From positions 124,001-188,000 of the forward strand of contig NC_088312.1 in the NCBI RefSeq assembly GCF_910592395.1: a stretch of 64,000 bases of DNA, read 5' to 3'. The stretch is from Lineus longissimus. Its lineage: Eukaryota > Nemertea > Pilidiophora > Heteronemertea > Lineidae. The first letter of the stretch is position 1. Each line of letters begins with the position of its first letter. Positions 1-16,807 of this stretch are shown here, in pieces. A program made the translations under genes and the position numbers. Below the pieces are notes generated by a model. The model had not been told where the DNA came from and ran no database searches. It saw only the letters and a program-made list of their open reading frames with translations.

Positions 1-50
1 TCATGCCCTGGAATGCATACGGTGGTGGAGGAGCACCTGTTTTCTTCTAG

Positions 51-117
51 ATTCCGCAGACCGCAGTTTTCGCAGACCTCCAAGTGAGCCAGAACCTCCA
101 GGACCATGTGTGTACAT
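51..117 (+). pseudogene. Decayed partial copy of a GMC oxidoreductase exon
   Basis: This segment repeats the splice acceptor and first 65 or so bases of the real exon that begins at 152, offset by 101 bp. Both copies follow a pyrimidine-rich tract ending in AG and both encode the GMC motif QNLQDHV. The left copy has changed residues in front of the motif (ADLQVSQN instead of ADLPVGQN) and loses similarity after CTW, so the rest of the exon is missing. It stays open in the same reading frame. It is probably a dead pseudo-exon; use as an alternative exon is possible but would give an abnormal enzyme. Confidence 0.55.
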
Positions 118-151
118 GGCATACTCATATTCGGCTTGTTGTTTCTTCCAG

Positions 152-2800
152 ATTCCAGTTGTCGCAGACCTCCCCGTTGGCCAGAACCTCCAGGACCATG
201 TGTGTACATGGGGGCCCGAGGTCCTTATATCTCAACCTCTATCCATCCTTGAGGAGGACATAGATACATTCGGAGTCAAGTTTGAATATCAGATGTATAA
301 GACAGGTGAGGAATCATGTTCAACCTCGGAGCATATGATATGATTGTTAAACTGTTGCCAGGCAATTGACCCGAGACATTGATCTTGACTGCAAGGCTGA
401 TGACACCACTTCGCTCCAGGTTCATTCCCGGGTTAGGCATTAGGTGGTGCAGACCATGAAAGGCAGGATCATCCCAAAGCCGGGTGTTGCTGTCCACGTT
501 GTATTCTTGATGGAGTAGCATGAGATTAAATTAGGCTTCTGGTGGCGCCATACAGTAGCTTTAAACAGAAGGGAGCATGAAAACACATTCAGAGTGTACA
601 GAAATGACAAATATGGATGGCTTATGGAAGAACATTGCAGTGATAAGTTTTGTTACATCTACAATTCCGTGTGTCTTACAGGAATGAGGGCCAAAGGTTA
701 TGGCTTGGACAACCTGATCTGGCTCAGAACCAAGTATCAACAGGAACTCTGGCCGGACATCCAAATCCATATCATCCCTGAACTGGCGGGAACCGATAAG
801 AAAGGTGTCACCATGAAGAAGTTCTTTGGTTTTGATGCTGAGGTAAGTCGTCTGGTAACTCTTCCTGCCACTATTCACGTTTTCGAACTGCCAGTTGCCA
901 AACAGATTACCAATAACTAACTTCGAGCCGAATATTTATTCACACCCGCCTTATGAATATTGGATCCTACTCTTTGAGCAAGTGATCCAAAGACAATGCA
1001 GCCAATAGTCACCTTGAAGGAAGGAAGAGCCCATCGACTATGTTACTTGTTTTTAGGCCTACTTTGAGGAGTAGCAAGTTTAGGTATTAAGGTGACCAAG
1101 GTAAAACCTTATCGAATGTGGACCTATCCTGGCCAATTGGAACTGATCACCCTAAATAACAAAGACGATGTTTAATGAACTATTCCTGCCTGTTGTCTGA
1201 CCAGTTCTATTCGCCACTGTGGGAACAAGTCATGTACACATTCGAGTCTTTCCTGATTCCTCGTCACATGGGATTACTATTCCTTTCTGGTGTTCTTATT
1301 GTTGCAGCTATGGGAACAATATTACAACCACCGTCGAGGCAAGCATGGCTTCACCCCCATGATCAGCCTGACACGGCCAAAGTCCAAGGGCTACCTCCGG
1401 CTTAAAACCAAGGATCCAAAGGACCATCCAATCATTGATCCGAATTATTATGCAGATGACGACGACGTCAAGAGAATTATTGAAGGTAAGGTAGGCCTAA
1501 TTTGGCACAGCTGTCATAGAAATGGATAGAAAATGCACTTAGACTGTGTTCGATATCCACTTGATGGCTCTTTTGGGCATGTTTTGAACTCCGTGAGTTT
1601 GCCACGAATCGGGCGGTCGGCATTGGTTCCTCATTGTCCCCCCATTACCTGTTGGCCTGAGTGTGTCCGTGCACCTGGCCAGGTAGGCTCTCACTGGTCT
1701 GAAACTGTCGGCTCTCCTGGAAGATATGGTGTGCACTGATTTTGGTCTGCCTTCTAATGAGAGTGAACTGGCTGTAACACTAATCCTCACGTGGGATTCT
1801 AGCCTCTTAGTCGTGTTCTTAGAAAGGTCACTAATTTGCAGCAGTAAGAGTGAGGGGTTGCTATAACTACATTCCTTAATGAGGTAATGAGGACTATGAA
1901 TAAGACGTGGTCAATGTTCCTGTTGAATCCCAGAATGTCTTTTTCGGACCAACGCAACTTTGACAAGCGCCATTCACATAAGGCTTTGGTTCCTCTTCTA
2001 TGTAGTTGGTTGCTTTACATCGACAGGCATCAAATTCCTTGAGAAAGTGATCAGCACAGAATGGATGCAGAAGATAGGCTCGAGGATGCGGGATGATGAG
2101 ACTAAGTTCCCCGATTGTTACGAGTTTGACGCTGGTACTGAGCCTTACTGGAGGTGTGTGATTGCCAGGATCTCTGCTAGTCTATTCCACTACACCAGTA
2201 CCTGTAAGATGGGAGCGCCAAATGATCCGACCGCAGTTGTTGACCCAACACTGAGGTAAGAACATTCACAGGTCGTTTAAGCCCCAGCACTTCTACAAAC
2301 TACATGCTCAAAATGAACCAACATCACCAATATCATCAGTCCCAAAACTTTTTTGACTTTGAAAATTTTTCAAAATTTTGGACTGACTCACTGATGAAAA
2401 AATTTCTTAAGTTCAAATATTTTTTCACTTTTTTTCTGCTCAAAATGAACCAAGGTTTTTTCTCACCATTTCACCATACGGGCCAAGGCTCAATTAGTCA
2501 TGGCTGTTCCTCATTCCCAAGATTCGAGATATATTGGCGTTGGTGCTCCACATGTCATTGCTCAGTATCCCCAGTATGCACGCTGCAGCTGCCTGATTCA
2601 TCAGAGCACTGTTAACAGCGACTATTCCCACTTTCAGAGTTCGAAGCCTTCGCAACCTTCGAGTGGTTGATGCGTCTGTCATGCCGTTCGTCATTTCTTC
2701 TGGAACCAATGCAGCCACGGTTATGATCGCAGAGAAAGCTGCTGATATGATGAAGGGAATCAGCACGGTCAAGAAGGTTGATCTACCCAAGACCTCGTAG
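152..2800 (+). CDS. GMC oxidoreductase (choline/glucose dehydrogenase-like), C-terminal part, five exons
   Basis: GMC-family FAD-dependent oxidoreductase that oxidises an alcohol or sugar; the substrate cannot be told from sequence. The exons I can join in phase are 152-305, 682-842, 1308-1485, 2027-2255 and 2638-2800 (stop TAG 2798-2800), all with GT-AG borders. Family landmarks in order are VADLPVGQNLQDHV in the first exon, WPDIQIHIIP in the second, GFTPMISLTRPKSKGYLRL in the third, FHYTSTCKMG (catalytic-His region) and VVDPTLR in the fourth, and LRVVDASVMPFVISSGTNAA with MIAEKAADMM in the last. The N-terminal FAD-binding half (GxGxxG) lies left of the window, so the gene is partial here. 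The second exon lacks the usual GPLTS-type segment and its start is slightly less certain. The last exon's 3' end is tandemly repeated immediately downstream. Confidence 0.9.
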
Positions 2801-2986
2801 TCGACAAACAGCGATTATGTGCTGCTGATATGATAAAGGGAGTCAGCACAGTCAAGAAGGTTGATCTACCCAAGACCTCGTAGTCGACAAACAGCGATTA
2901 TGTGCTGCTGATATGATAAAGGGAATCAGCACAGTCAAGAAGGTTGATCTATCCAAAGACCTCGCAGTCAACAAATAGCGATGATG
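2738..2986 (+). repeat. 83-bp tandem repeat (3 copies) made from the end of the GMC last exon
   Basis: Copies begin at 2738, 2821 and 2904. The first is the real C-terminal coding end plus stop codon and about 20 bases of 3' UTR. The second and third keep the coding-like sequence and the TAG but are downstream of the functional stop. Later copies have ATGATAAAG instead of ATGATGAAG, which puts a TAA in the old frame. Confidence 0.9.
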
Positions 2987-4288
2987 TTCTTGAATACTCT
3001 ATTATACACAATCAACGGAAAGGTTTACCGAAATAGTGGCCCTCCCATCTCGATTCGTGTTGGTCTTAATTGCCCCCTGAACTAATCTGATAAAACTTGC
3101 GGGCTTTCGGTTTACCACTTTACTGTCAAGGTAAACACTTTTGTCGATTTTGATCGGGCGATGCTGTTGTTAAGCTTTTGTCAAGGCTCTTGAGCACAGC
3201 GTCTCATCGGAACAATGTTATATCAGCGTAATACAGAGAAATTGATTTTGAGGATTGTGACTCATCAAATGACCATCATTATTCCAGCTACAGGCCCGCA
3301 CTTTCCCAGGATGCAGAGGAATTTGGGTGTACGCTATACCACCACGTAGATGCAACATAGTCAATTAATCCTAAGATATGCATGCATGTTGACCAGACAC
3401 TTTGTGCATCCAACCAAGGGATCTATACCTACATCACGTATTTATCATTATAGTTAAAAATCAGCGAAATAATTCATACCCATCACCCTGCAGTGCCACT
3501 GATGACACTTATTGCCACCAGTGGGCCACTGTTGGCTCACTGGTGGCAATGCTAATCAAGGGGTCGGACCGAATCATCGGCCCATCCGGTGAATTCCAGC
3601 GGTGGTCCACCGATTGTTGCTACCTGGGTTATGTCCCAGCTACTTGCAGTCTTGCCAAAGTGCCATATAATTTGTTCAGCAGTTCATCTTTGTGATATTT
3701 ATTTATAAGCATTGTATTAAGTAGCTTTCGTATTTAGTATAACGGTATTTCTCAAGCTTCTTTCTATATCTTTTTATATCCATTCAGGATGTGGTGTTGT
3801 CATTTTGTTGCATATTTTGGCGAGGATGAACTAGATTCTCCCTATTTGATATCTCTGTGCCAACGCTTTATGGAAGCCGGATGTAATGGTGTCAGAGCCG
3901 CCTTGATTCGGGATCTCTTTTTGCCTTTTAATAAATCTGTTTCTTTATTTGCAAAGCATGTGTCAGTCGTCTTTTCTGACAATACGCGCATCAGTCACTC
4001 GGCAAGGTAACTTTTCGACGCTGCCGCCTGGTGGTGATGATAATGATGTCCACCTTGGGTGAAGTGCAGGACGAGGCGGGCTTGAGTTAAGTGCTTCATT
4101 TACCACGTTCTAGGGATAAAAAGTAGTCCCCACAGCCGCGGTAACCACAGTAGGAAGGCCGAAGTTCCTGCATGCCTTTAGGCATTGGATAGTGCCTGTC
4201 GGCGTTACACAACTTTACACTCCGGTAGCAGTGGACCGGACGCGAGTTTTTTTTACAGGGAGGTTCATACCATTGTTTACATTGACAG
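2987..4288. other. Gene-free interval, nothing recognised except a hairpin
   Basis: I see no conserved protein, RNA gene or transposon domain here. Open frames such as those near 3402-3695 and 3789-4010 have no recognisable motif. The 3' UTR and polyadenylation site of the GMC gene probably lie in the first few hundred bases. The palindrome at 3511-3550 is listed separately. Confidence 0.5.
3511..3550. other. 40-nt near-perfect palindrome (18-bp stem, 4-nt loop)
   Basis: ATTGCCACCAGTGGGC at 3511-3526 pairs with GCTCACTGGTGGCAAT at 3535-3550 with one G-T wobble. Two further pairs (3527/3534 and 3528/3533) extend the stem to 18 bp around a CTGT loop. The stem is shorter than a usual metazoan pre-miRNA and no flanking stem extension is obvious. 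Confidence 0.7.
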
Positions 4289-4341
4289 CCAATCAGAGCT
4301 CAGTAACTTCACCTGACGTCATCAAGTAAGAAACGCACGTG
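4289..4341 (+). promoter_or_regulatory. Candidate promoter: CCAAT box, CRE palindrome and E-box
   Basis: CCAAT at 4289-4293 is followed by a perfect CRE, TGACGTCA, at 4314-4321 and an E-box CACGTG at 4336-4341. The cluster is about 1.1 kb upstream of the katanin coding start. That start sits just after a splice acceptor (AG 5462-5463), so katanin must have an upstream 5' UTR exon and this cluster is a reasonable place for its promoter. The motifs are short, so chance is not excluded. Confidence 0.35.
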
Positions 4342-5463
4342 TTGTTAGTCAGTAAACAAGATCAGCGATGCACATTGACAAATGGTGCGAGTTCGAATCT
4401 CGGAAGGACCCAAAAAATTATGCACTTTTTGTTTATATTGCTTTTTTTCATTTACTTAATTATTTAAATAATGAATTAAATGTACACAACGGTACGAACC
4501 TACCTGTAAAAAAAACCTCGCGGACTGGACTTGTTCCAATTAGGATGACGCAATGGACTGCCCCGAGAGTCTACACAACAGACTTAGACAATGGATGTGA
4601 GATAGCGGCTGCCTGGTTGGCCACACCCTTCTTGAATATTTTTTGCGACTGGTCAAGGCTACAGAGTCAAATAAATGGTTCGGATCTTGGTTCCGGTGTA
4701 ACATCTGTGGTTGTTCCCCATGTGTCAGTGTTTCCAAACAATAGGCAGCTAGAGAGACCACGACTTTTCAATAGGGGGGATACACAGAAAAACTTGTCAA
4801 TCTATTTTTGAGCGTTCCCAAACAATGAGGGGAAACACTCAAAAACAGAAACACTCAAAAACATTACACCGGATCTGTGTAGAAATGCGGACTCCTACCA
4901 TACTGTAAAATCGACCAGGAGCCTTTCACACGCGAGTGTATTTTCGTTTCGAAGACATGAATGCGGCTTCATATCACGGCAACTATGGAATAGGTCAGCT
5001 GCATTTTAACACGAAAAACAAATCAAACCAAAAAACTTGCGAAATTTTCTGAAATAATTCACACTTTTCGACCGAATAAAACTACTTTTTATTATTCAAC
5101 CAATAGGCCTAAGTAAGTTTTAGAGATAGCTCCACTTTCGGTACCAGATTCTAATGACAATAGGATTGAATAAACTGATAAGATATTGCATTATTTTCAC
5201 ATTTCTTGTTCATCCTTCCGTCTGTACATTTTCTGTTCAGTCACTGAGTCATTGGCAGTGCCCTCTGCAGTCACAGTGCATTGCATGTATGTTACTATAG
5301 GCTAGTTGTGTGCAATGTGGGGACCCTGCAATGGCATGCATTTCCATTTGATATATTGAATGCTGTTCGTGATGGACTTTTATGTCATGGTAAACTTACG
5401 CTGTCGCTGCCTGTGAAAAGGGCTTGCAAATGAAACCGTCTGTTGTATTTTTCATTATTCCAG
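4342..5463. other. Presumed katanin 5' UTR and first intron; no gene recognised
   Basis: No conserved coding sequence was found. A pyrimidine-rich acceptor ends at 5463, four bases before the katanin ATG, implying a non-coding exon somewhere in this interval. I could not fix its donor. Confidence 0.45.
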
Positions 5464-5467
5464 CAAA

Positions 5468-11321
<5,854 letters not shown>

Positions 11322-11745
11322 AACACATGCTAAGCTGAGGGCTGACAATCACTGGCTTCCTAATGAACCCTTATTCAAAACATTAATCAACTCTTCAGGC
11401 AGATTGTCTCTACTCTATATCAGGTCACCAGTCAGGTCCATCTTACACCAATTTGATACTGTGAGGAGCATCGGACACAAAAGGTTTTTGTATTGAATCT
11501 ATACTTGAGTTATTTGTTGTCACATTCTCTGTCATGTGTTGATGTGGAAATGCAATGCACAGTAATGTAAAGAGCATCCTCTTTGCTTTATTATGTAAAT
11601 ACAATCGAATTTCACTGCTCATTTGTTTATTCACTTAAAATATCTGTGATGTTAAATATTCTGATTTGCTAGATTATGCTTTTCATTTTGTTCAGGAATG
11701 ATACATGTATGCTAGAGATACCTTATTGTGGTGTTTTGCACATTT

Positions 11746-11751
11746 AATAAA
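11746..11751 (+). promoter_or_regulatory. Polyadenylation signal of katanin
   Basis: Canonical AATAAA lies about 425 bases after the katanin stop codon. It is followed by a T-rich stretch, and no other canonical signal is obvious between the stop and this site. Confidence 0.65.
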
Positions 11752-11841
11752 GTTCTTCAAATCTTACAGGCAATCGTTGTTCCTCAATGCGATAACTGGC
11801 AGCGAGATGTTTTGTTTTCATTGAGCCATCGAGCTTGGAGC

Positions 11842-12014
11842 TTCAGATATGAACAACCAGCCTCAACATGAAGTGCCAAACAGGGTGTCTCAACCTTCAA
11901 GGCAGGAGCTCGATGGAGCTTCAGTGTTGGGCGTTCAGATATGAACAACCAGCCTCAACATGAAGTGCCAAACAGGGTGTCTCATCCTTCAAGGCAGGAG
12001 CTCGATGGAGGTCA
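11842..12014. repeat. 92-bp direct duplication (2 copies)
   Basis: TTCAGATATGAACAACC begins at 11842 and again at 11934, and the following 80 or so bases match closely, ending GGAGCTCGATGGAG. It lies just downstream of the katanin polyadenylation signal. Confidence 0.85.
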
Positions 12015-12493
12015 TCATCCCAGGTGGTGGGAACCAGTCCGAATATAGTCACACTCCCATCAAAAGCTTGATTTCCCCATAAAGTTACTTATTCCCATAT
12101 CATAAAGTCATGCTCCATTTCCTTACTTCATACAAATTCCTCTTTCTGCTGGCTGCATCACCTTCAGCTCTTCACAAAGATGAGGTTGGAATTTTCAAAC
12201 GTCCATCATATCCGTCTGAAATTGGATAAAAACTTGATGAGAAATACCGTCCAGCCCTTGAGAATAATGTTCGAGAATGGAGTTTGAGACTAGATACAAC
12301 AGAATGAATGTTACAGTCATTCAAAAGCATCGGTCAAAACAATCTGAAACTGCATTGTATGTGAGCCTGATGAAAGGAACGGCTTCTTGCAGTTGCCCAG
12401 AAGAGGAAACTAAGGTACCAAGGGAGCTCTTGCGAACATCATCCTGCACTACGCAGTGAAAGGCAGTCTGACAGTTACTTCCCTTATCGTCAT

Positions 12494-12680
12494 ACACTCA
12501 TTATAGGTGACACCACACTCATTATAGATGACACCACACTCATTATAGATGACACCGCACTCATTATAGATGACACCACACTCATTATAGATGACACCAC
12601 ACTCATTATAGATGACACCACACTCATTATAGGTGACACTACACTCATTATAGGTGACACTACACTCATTATAGATGATG
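12494..12680. repeat. 21-bp minisatellite, 9 copies
   Basis: ACTCATTATA recurs every 21 bp from 12496 to 12664. Units differ by a few transitions (ATAGATGACACC versus ATAGGTGACACT). The period is a multiple of three, so overlapping open frames appear on the minus strand without being genes. Confidence 0.95.
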
Positions 12681-13990
12681 TCATTCTTCACCATATTGCT
12701 CTCAAACCATTGTTAGCATTAACTTGGATATCAAAACTATACAAACGTAATAAACTCAAATAACATTCATGATTCGATAAAAGGCCAGATAATTTAATAA
12801 CCAAGCACTCGCCCTACAATACGTATAATACGATCAACTTTTTGACTACAACAACATACGATACAAGCCGCTCAAACATCGGCATTACCAAAGAAAAAAG
12901 ATGACATCTAAAATCAAGCGAGATTCATCGTCAACATGATTATGAATATAACAAATTGCGCTTTTTGTCGTCTAGATTAGTTTATAATTCGCTTAGTTGC
13001 GGACGCCGCCAAAACTTTTATGCTGTCTGTTCAATTATTCAAAACTAATAATGGGAGAACCACATATGTGTTTTGTTCCGCTCCGCATTTCGAAGATGCA
13101 TTACAGATTCCTTGGCTTAAAACTTCATTTCCATCTTCATTTTACTTTACACGTATCACTGTATTACACTTGTGATTTAACAGCAGTTTGGTAATTACTG
13201 AGACCAGGAGATTTTTCAAATGATTACAGACTTGTGGATCGCGGAATCCCTACTAGAATGTCTTATTTAGCCGCTGATTCTCTTTACGGAAGAAAACAGA
13301 AACACGCTCCCATTTACAACATTTAAAGTGGGCCTCGACTATAAGGAAGAGTGTGTGCACAGATCACCTGTCATTCATTCCTAGAGTACTGTAGGTAGAG
13401 GTTCTCCTAGTGCATCAGGAAATGCGATATTCTACTACCTGGATGAGTCATCACATGGTAGGGTCTACCGGAGGCCCATCTTCAAGGAGTAAACTGGTGT
13501 GGACGCATAACGGCTAAATGAGCAAGACGGATATCTCGGTGGTTTGGTAGAAATATTCTGCAGTACAAGCATGTTAGATGTATGCTACTATGGTTGCTAT
13601 ACGCTACATTAATCGCCGATGTTGCATAAATGCTGCTGGCACTACTGACCCAGGAGATCGCTCTCTTTCCAAAACGCCGTAGCTAATCCACTAAACATTA
13701 AATGTATTTAAGCAATGCTATTAAATGCAAAATAGTAAAGGTCCCTAATAGCAATCTATCGCATATGATACAGAAAGCAATTCATCATTATTTGCACTTA
13801 ATGCTCTGTACGAGCTTCTATGCCCTGATCGTTTTGCGGCTATGGAATGTAAAAGCGAGAGTGTCGTCGTCATTCTCATTCCGAACGGATGTAATGCATG
13901 CCATAGACAGAACGTCAAGTCACTAAATGGTAACTTCAGTTGAAATGAAAAGTGTGTGAGAGTAAACTGAACTGAATCATGTTCTGCTTG
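12681..13990. other. Gene-free interval between katanin and the GPCR
   Basis: No conserved protein or RNA is recognisable. The right end should hold the 3' UTR of the minus-strand GPCR. I did not find a clear canonical polyadenylation signal for it. Confidence 0.45.
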
Positions 13991-16807
13991 TTAGAGTTGT
14001 TTTAGTAGATGGCCGTCCACCATTAAAGTTAAAGGCGTTGATGTTGAGATAGCCAAGGAGATCCTCTTCTCATATGTGGCCGTTGATAGCCTCTCTGATG
14101 AAGTGCCTCGTTTGTTATGACTTGTGGATGCACTACCAGTTGGCCTCCACATGGTCAGAACGTCCTTGGTCAAAGCAAAGGCGAGCCCGATGTACACTCC
14201 AGTGAGACTATTGAACAAGTCAAGCAGACACCAAATAGCAACATGTCCGTAGAATACGCCAACGAACACAATAATCCAGGTGGACCCCATGAGAGAGGAC
14301 AACCTGATGTAGATCATGAACTGACGGCGGTTCTTAGGGTCCCTTTTCGCCTGCTGGGCAATCTTCCTTGTCCAGAAGATGGACAGCGATGTTATGGTGA
14401 AGAGGATGATGTTCGAAGTTGTGAGCAGACCAACTGGGATGATGAAGGCGTAGAGAACGCCATCTCCTTCACTGAGCCAACAGTATAGTTTCGTATATGC
14501 CGGTATTGGTCGGTAGCCTATTGCCAACAGCTCCCGATGTTCTAGCAAGATTGAGATGACCACAACACAAGCTGGAACACCATAAGCGTAGAGGGTGTAG
14601 AGGACTAAAGCCTTGTAGTTTGGGTGCTCCCGAATCGGAGTGAGTTTGGCTGTGAAAGTCCACATCATGTTGAACGCGATCGCGTTCATCCAGAAGAAAG
14701 TGGACAGCCAAAAAAAGTGGATAATGATTGCGATTATTTCACAGGCATTCGGGTTGGAGGTCTTGTCTATTGCAATTAAGGAAAGCAGCTGAGATAATGC
14801 CAAAGTTGTGCACAGGTTCATGAGCAGTAATCCGGGAAGCGTTCGGAGATTGGCAAACACGCAGTAGGTCAATAACGTAAAGGCTAGGCAGAGAAGAGAG
14901 AGAGACAGCCCTGCGACTGTAATCACTGTTCTTGCTAAACTCACTCCTATCTTCCCTTCTTCAAAACATCCGAACACAAAGTTGCCAAAGATCACGTTTT
15001 CCTTGAGTCTATTTCCAGATGCCTTGAACCTCAGTTCACCAGATATCACATCAAACTTATCAAGGCTGTGATTGGTGAGACGACAGTTTGAGAATCTCCT
15101 GGCGTACTTGTCACAGACGACGACGTACATGTCCGTTTCGTTCATAAACCACGTGAGATTCTTAAAGTCAAACCCGCTCCTCATTGTGTTTAAATATCGT
15201 CTGCTCTCTGTCGTGTTCCGAATATAAACAACCTCTCCTTCTTCGCACTGAAGAGGGAAGATGACATCCCGTGAAAATACCCTATAACCAACCTTGACTT
15301 GATGTTTCCTTTCATTAAAGAATTGTATATGATGGACAAGCTTCTGCACTTCGATGAGAGACATTTTGTAGTGACTCATGTAAGCAGTGAATGTAGTGTT
15401 TGGACCAAATTGTATCTCCTTCCCGTCCAGAAGGCCAACCACTTCATCTGACAAATTGGAATCTAAGGTCACGTTGATCTCTTTGATATCTTTCACAAAG
15501 TATTCAAAGTTTTCCAGGTATAGGTTTTCGATTATTGCAGGAAGCAAAGACGAGCCCCAGATGTCTTTCTCTTCGAGATCGTCATCGGATAAAACTATCG
15601 TAAACTTTGGGTGTATCGTGATATTCAAGTGGAGACTGCCCTCACCGGATCCGAGTATAGGCGGCGAATATGCCTCGTCGAACGGGTCACGGACACACTT
15701 ACCCTCCCACTCTACGTGACCTAAGTCACAACGCCGAAGGAACACACAGATCTTGGTGTTTTCATCAAATAACTCGCCAGGGTTGCATCGCCTTACTTGG
15801 CGAAGGTTCATCAGCGAGTCAAGTGGAATAAACAAGTCGGAACCTATATCTGGGCTGAAATCATGAATGAGTTTCGGAGGGTGGTGTACCCTGATTGGCG
15901 GGGGGCAAAATAGGTCCCATTCCTTGATACCATTGCACTTTGCACAGAACATGTTCTTGAATCTGACCGTCCCAGTCATATGTGGTATCCGCGCGTAGAC
16001 GTTAGCATTATACAACATACACTCATTGTCAAGAACTGAGTAATCCTTGAGGCTGTTACGGAGATGCGGATCACAAGTCGAGATGATTTCACTCTGGTTC
16101 ACCTTATCCAAGTGATTGTACTTGTAGGTGTTATATGAACATTCCCTTAAGAAGTAGGTGGTAGGCTCGGCAGGGACAGCCTTGAAATCCGTACACAATC
16201 CACCGCGAATATTATGTCCTTGGTTAGTGTTGCTGAATAATATTCTGAATACGGTTGATAAACGGACATCCTGTATAGACTGTTTGCTGATTTGGACTTT
16301 CCATGTCGTGATATTGCTAAGACCTAAGTCATGACATTGGGCGCAGTACAGATTCCTGAAGACCACACCATTACCAACAACAGGGATGCGTTTATAGATA
16401 TCGCAAGGTTGTTCATCCTCGCAAGCTGATTTTACATATCCACTCACAGATTCGGGACACTTTGTCACAGATGTGTAGCCAACTTCGGCACATCCATAGT
16501 AATCCTTGTAATGCAGGATGTCGTTGGCTAGCAGGAGTACCATGCCTATTCCGTGGGTACACTCCTGCATGTGCTCGAGACAACAGTCATGGAGCAGCTC
16601 GCAGTAAATGTCACAGTAACACGGGATGTACTCCACAATGTTTGTCTTCGGCCGGCAGCTCCCGCCCGCCCCACAGTAATGTTCAGGACACGTAAAGTAG
16701 ACGAATCCACTTCTTGTGGTGAAGATGTGTGGTTTGACTTCGTAGAATCCATGGCAGGGCTGGATCAACCATAGCGCTGTAAAGAAAGAAGAAGGTCGAT
16801 TTGACAT
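13991..16807 (-). CDS. Class B/adhesion-like GPCR with somatomedin-B-like ectodomain
   Basis: Plasma-membrane receptor of up to 938 residues in one uninterrupted exon; the ligand is unknown. The ectodomain runs to about residue 618. It starts with a cysteine cluster fitting a somatomedin-B fold (Cys 45, 51, 63, 65, 69, 75, 76, 83). Two repeated motifs follow, FRNLYCAQC (150-158) and FKNMFCAKC (283-291), then about ten N-glycosylation sequons. Seven hydrophobic segments lie near 621-650, 656-680, 690-715, 733-755, 785-812, 830-850 and 856-880; the last includes FNSLTGVYIGL, the class B TM7 signature. The tail (885-938) is Ser/Thr-rich. I see no GPS autoproteolysis motif before TM1, so it resembles Mth/secretin-like more than classical adhesion receptors. 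The start is uncertain: the first 10 or so codons look like a pyrimidine tract ending in an acceptor AG at 16778-16777, so exon 1 may lie upstream. Confidence 0.9.
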   Translation of the reverse strand: MSNRPSSFFTALWLIQPCHGFYEVKPHIFTTRSGFVYFTCPEHYCGAGGSCRPKTNIVEYIPCYCDIYCELLHDCCLEHMQECTHGIGMVLLLANDILHYKDYYGCAEVGYTSVTKCPESVSGYVKSACEDEQPCDIYKRIPVVGNGVVFRNLYCAQCHDLGLSNITTWKVQISKQSIQDVRLSTVFRILFSNTNQGHNIRGGLCTDFKAVPAEPTTYFLRECSYNTYKYNHLDKVNQSEIISTCDPHLRNSLKDYSVLDNECMLYNANVYARIPHMTGTVRFKNMFCAKCNGIKEWDLFCPPPIRVHHPPKLIHDFSPDIGSDLFIPLDSLMNLRQVRRCNPGELFDENTKICVFLRRCDLGHVEWEGKCVRDPFDEAYSPPILGSGEGSLHLNITIHPKFTIVLSDDDLEEKDIWGSSLLPAIIENLYLENFEYFVKDIKEINVTLDSNLSDEVVGLLDGKEIQFGPNTTFTAYMSHYKMSLIEVQKLVHHIQFFNERKHQVKVGYRVFSRDVIFPLQCEEGEVVYIRNTTESRRYLNTMRSGFDFKNLTWFMNETDMYVVVCDKYARRFSNCRLTNHSLDKFDVISGELRFKASGNRLKENVIFGNFVFGCFEEGKIGVSLARTVITVAGLSLSLLCLAFTLLTYCVFANLRTLPGLLLMNLCTTLALSQLLSLIAIDKTSNPNACEIIAIIIHFFWLSTFFWMNAIAFNMMWTFTAKLTPIREHPNYKALVLYTLYAYGVPACVVVISILLEHRELLAIGYRPIPAYTKLYCWLSEGDGVLYAFIIPVGLLTTSNIILFTITSLSIFWTRKIAQQAKRDPKNRRQFMIYIRLSSLMGSTWIIVFVGVFYGHVAIWCLLDLFNSLTGVYIGLAFALTKDVLTMWRPTGSASTSHNKRGTSSERLSTATYEKRISLAISTSTPLTLMVDGHLLKQL

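Noticed and set aside
4380-4412. tRNA T-arm-like sequence (GAGTTCGAATCTCG) at the 3' half of a possible tRNA
   Set aside because: No convincing A box or anticodon arm at the right distance upstream, so I do not call a tRNA or SINE.
12449-12694. Two overlapping minus-strand frames with YNECGVI-type repeats
   Set aside because: Explained by the 21-bp array, whose period is a multiple of three.
13991-16807. Calling the receptor a classical adhesion GPCR (latrophilin type)
   Set aside because: No GPS motif or lectin/olfactomedin-type domain was found; only the 7TM region supports class B membership.
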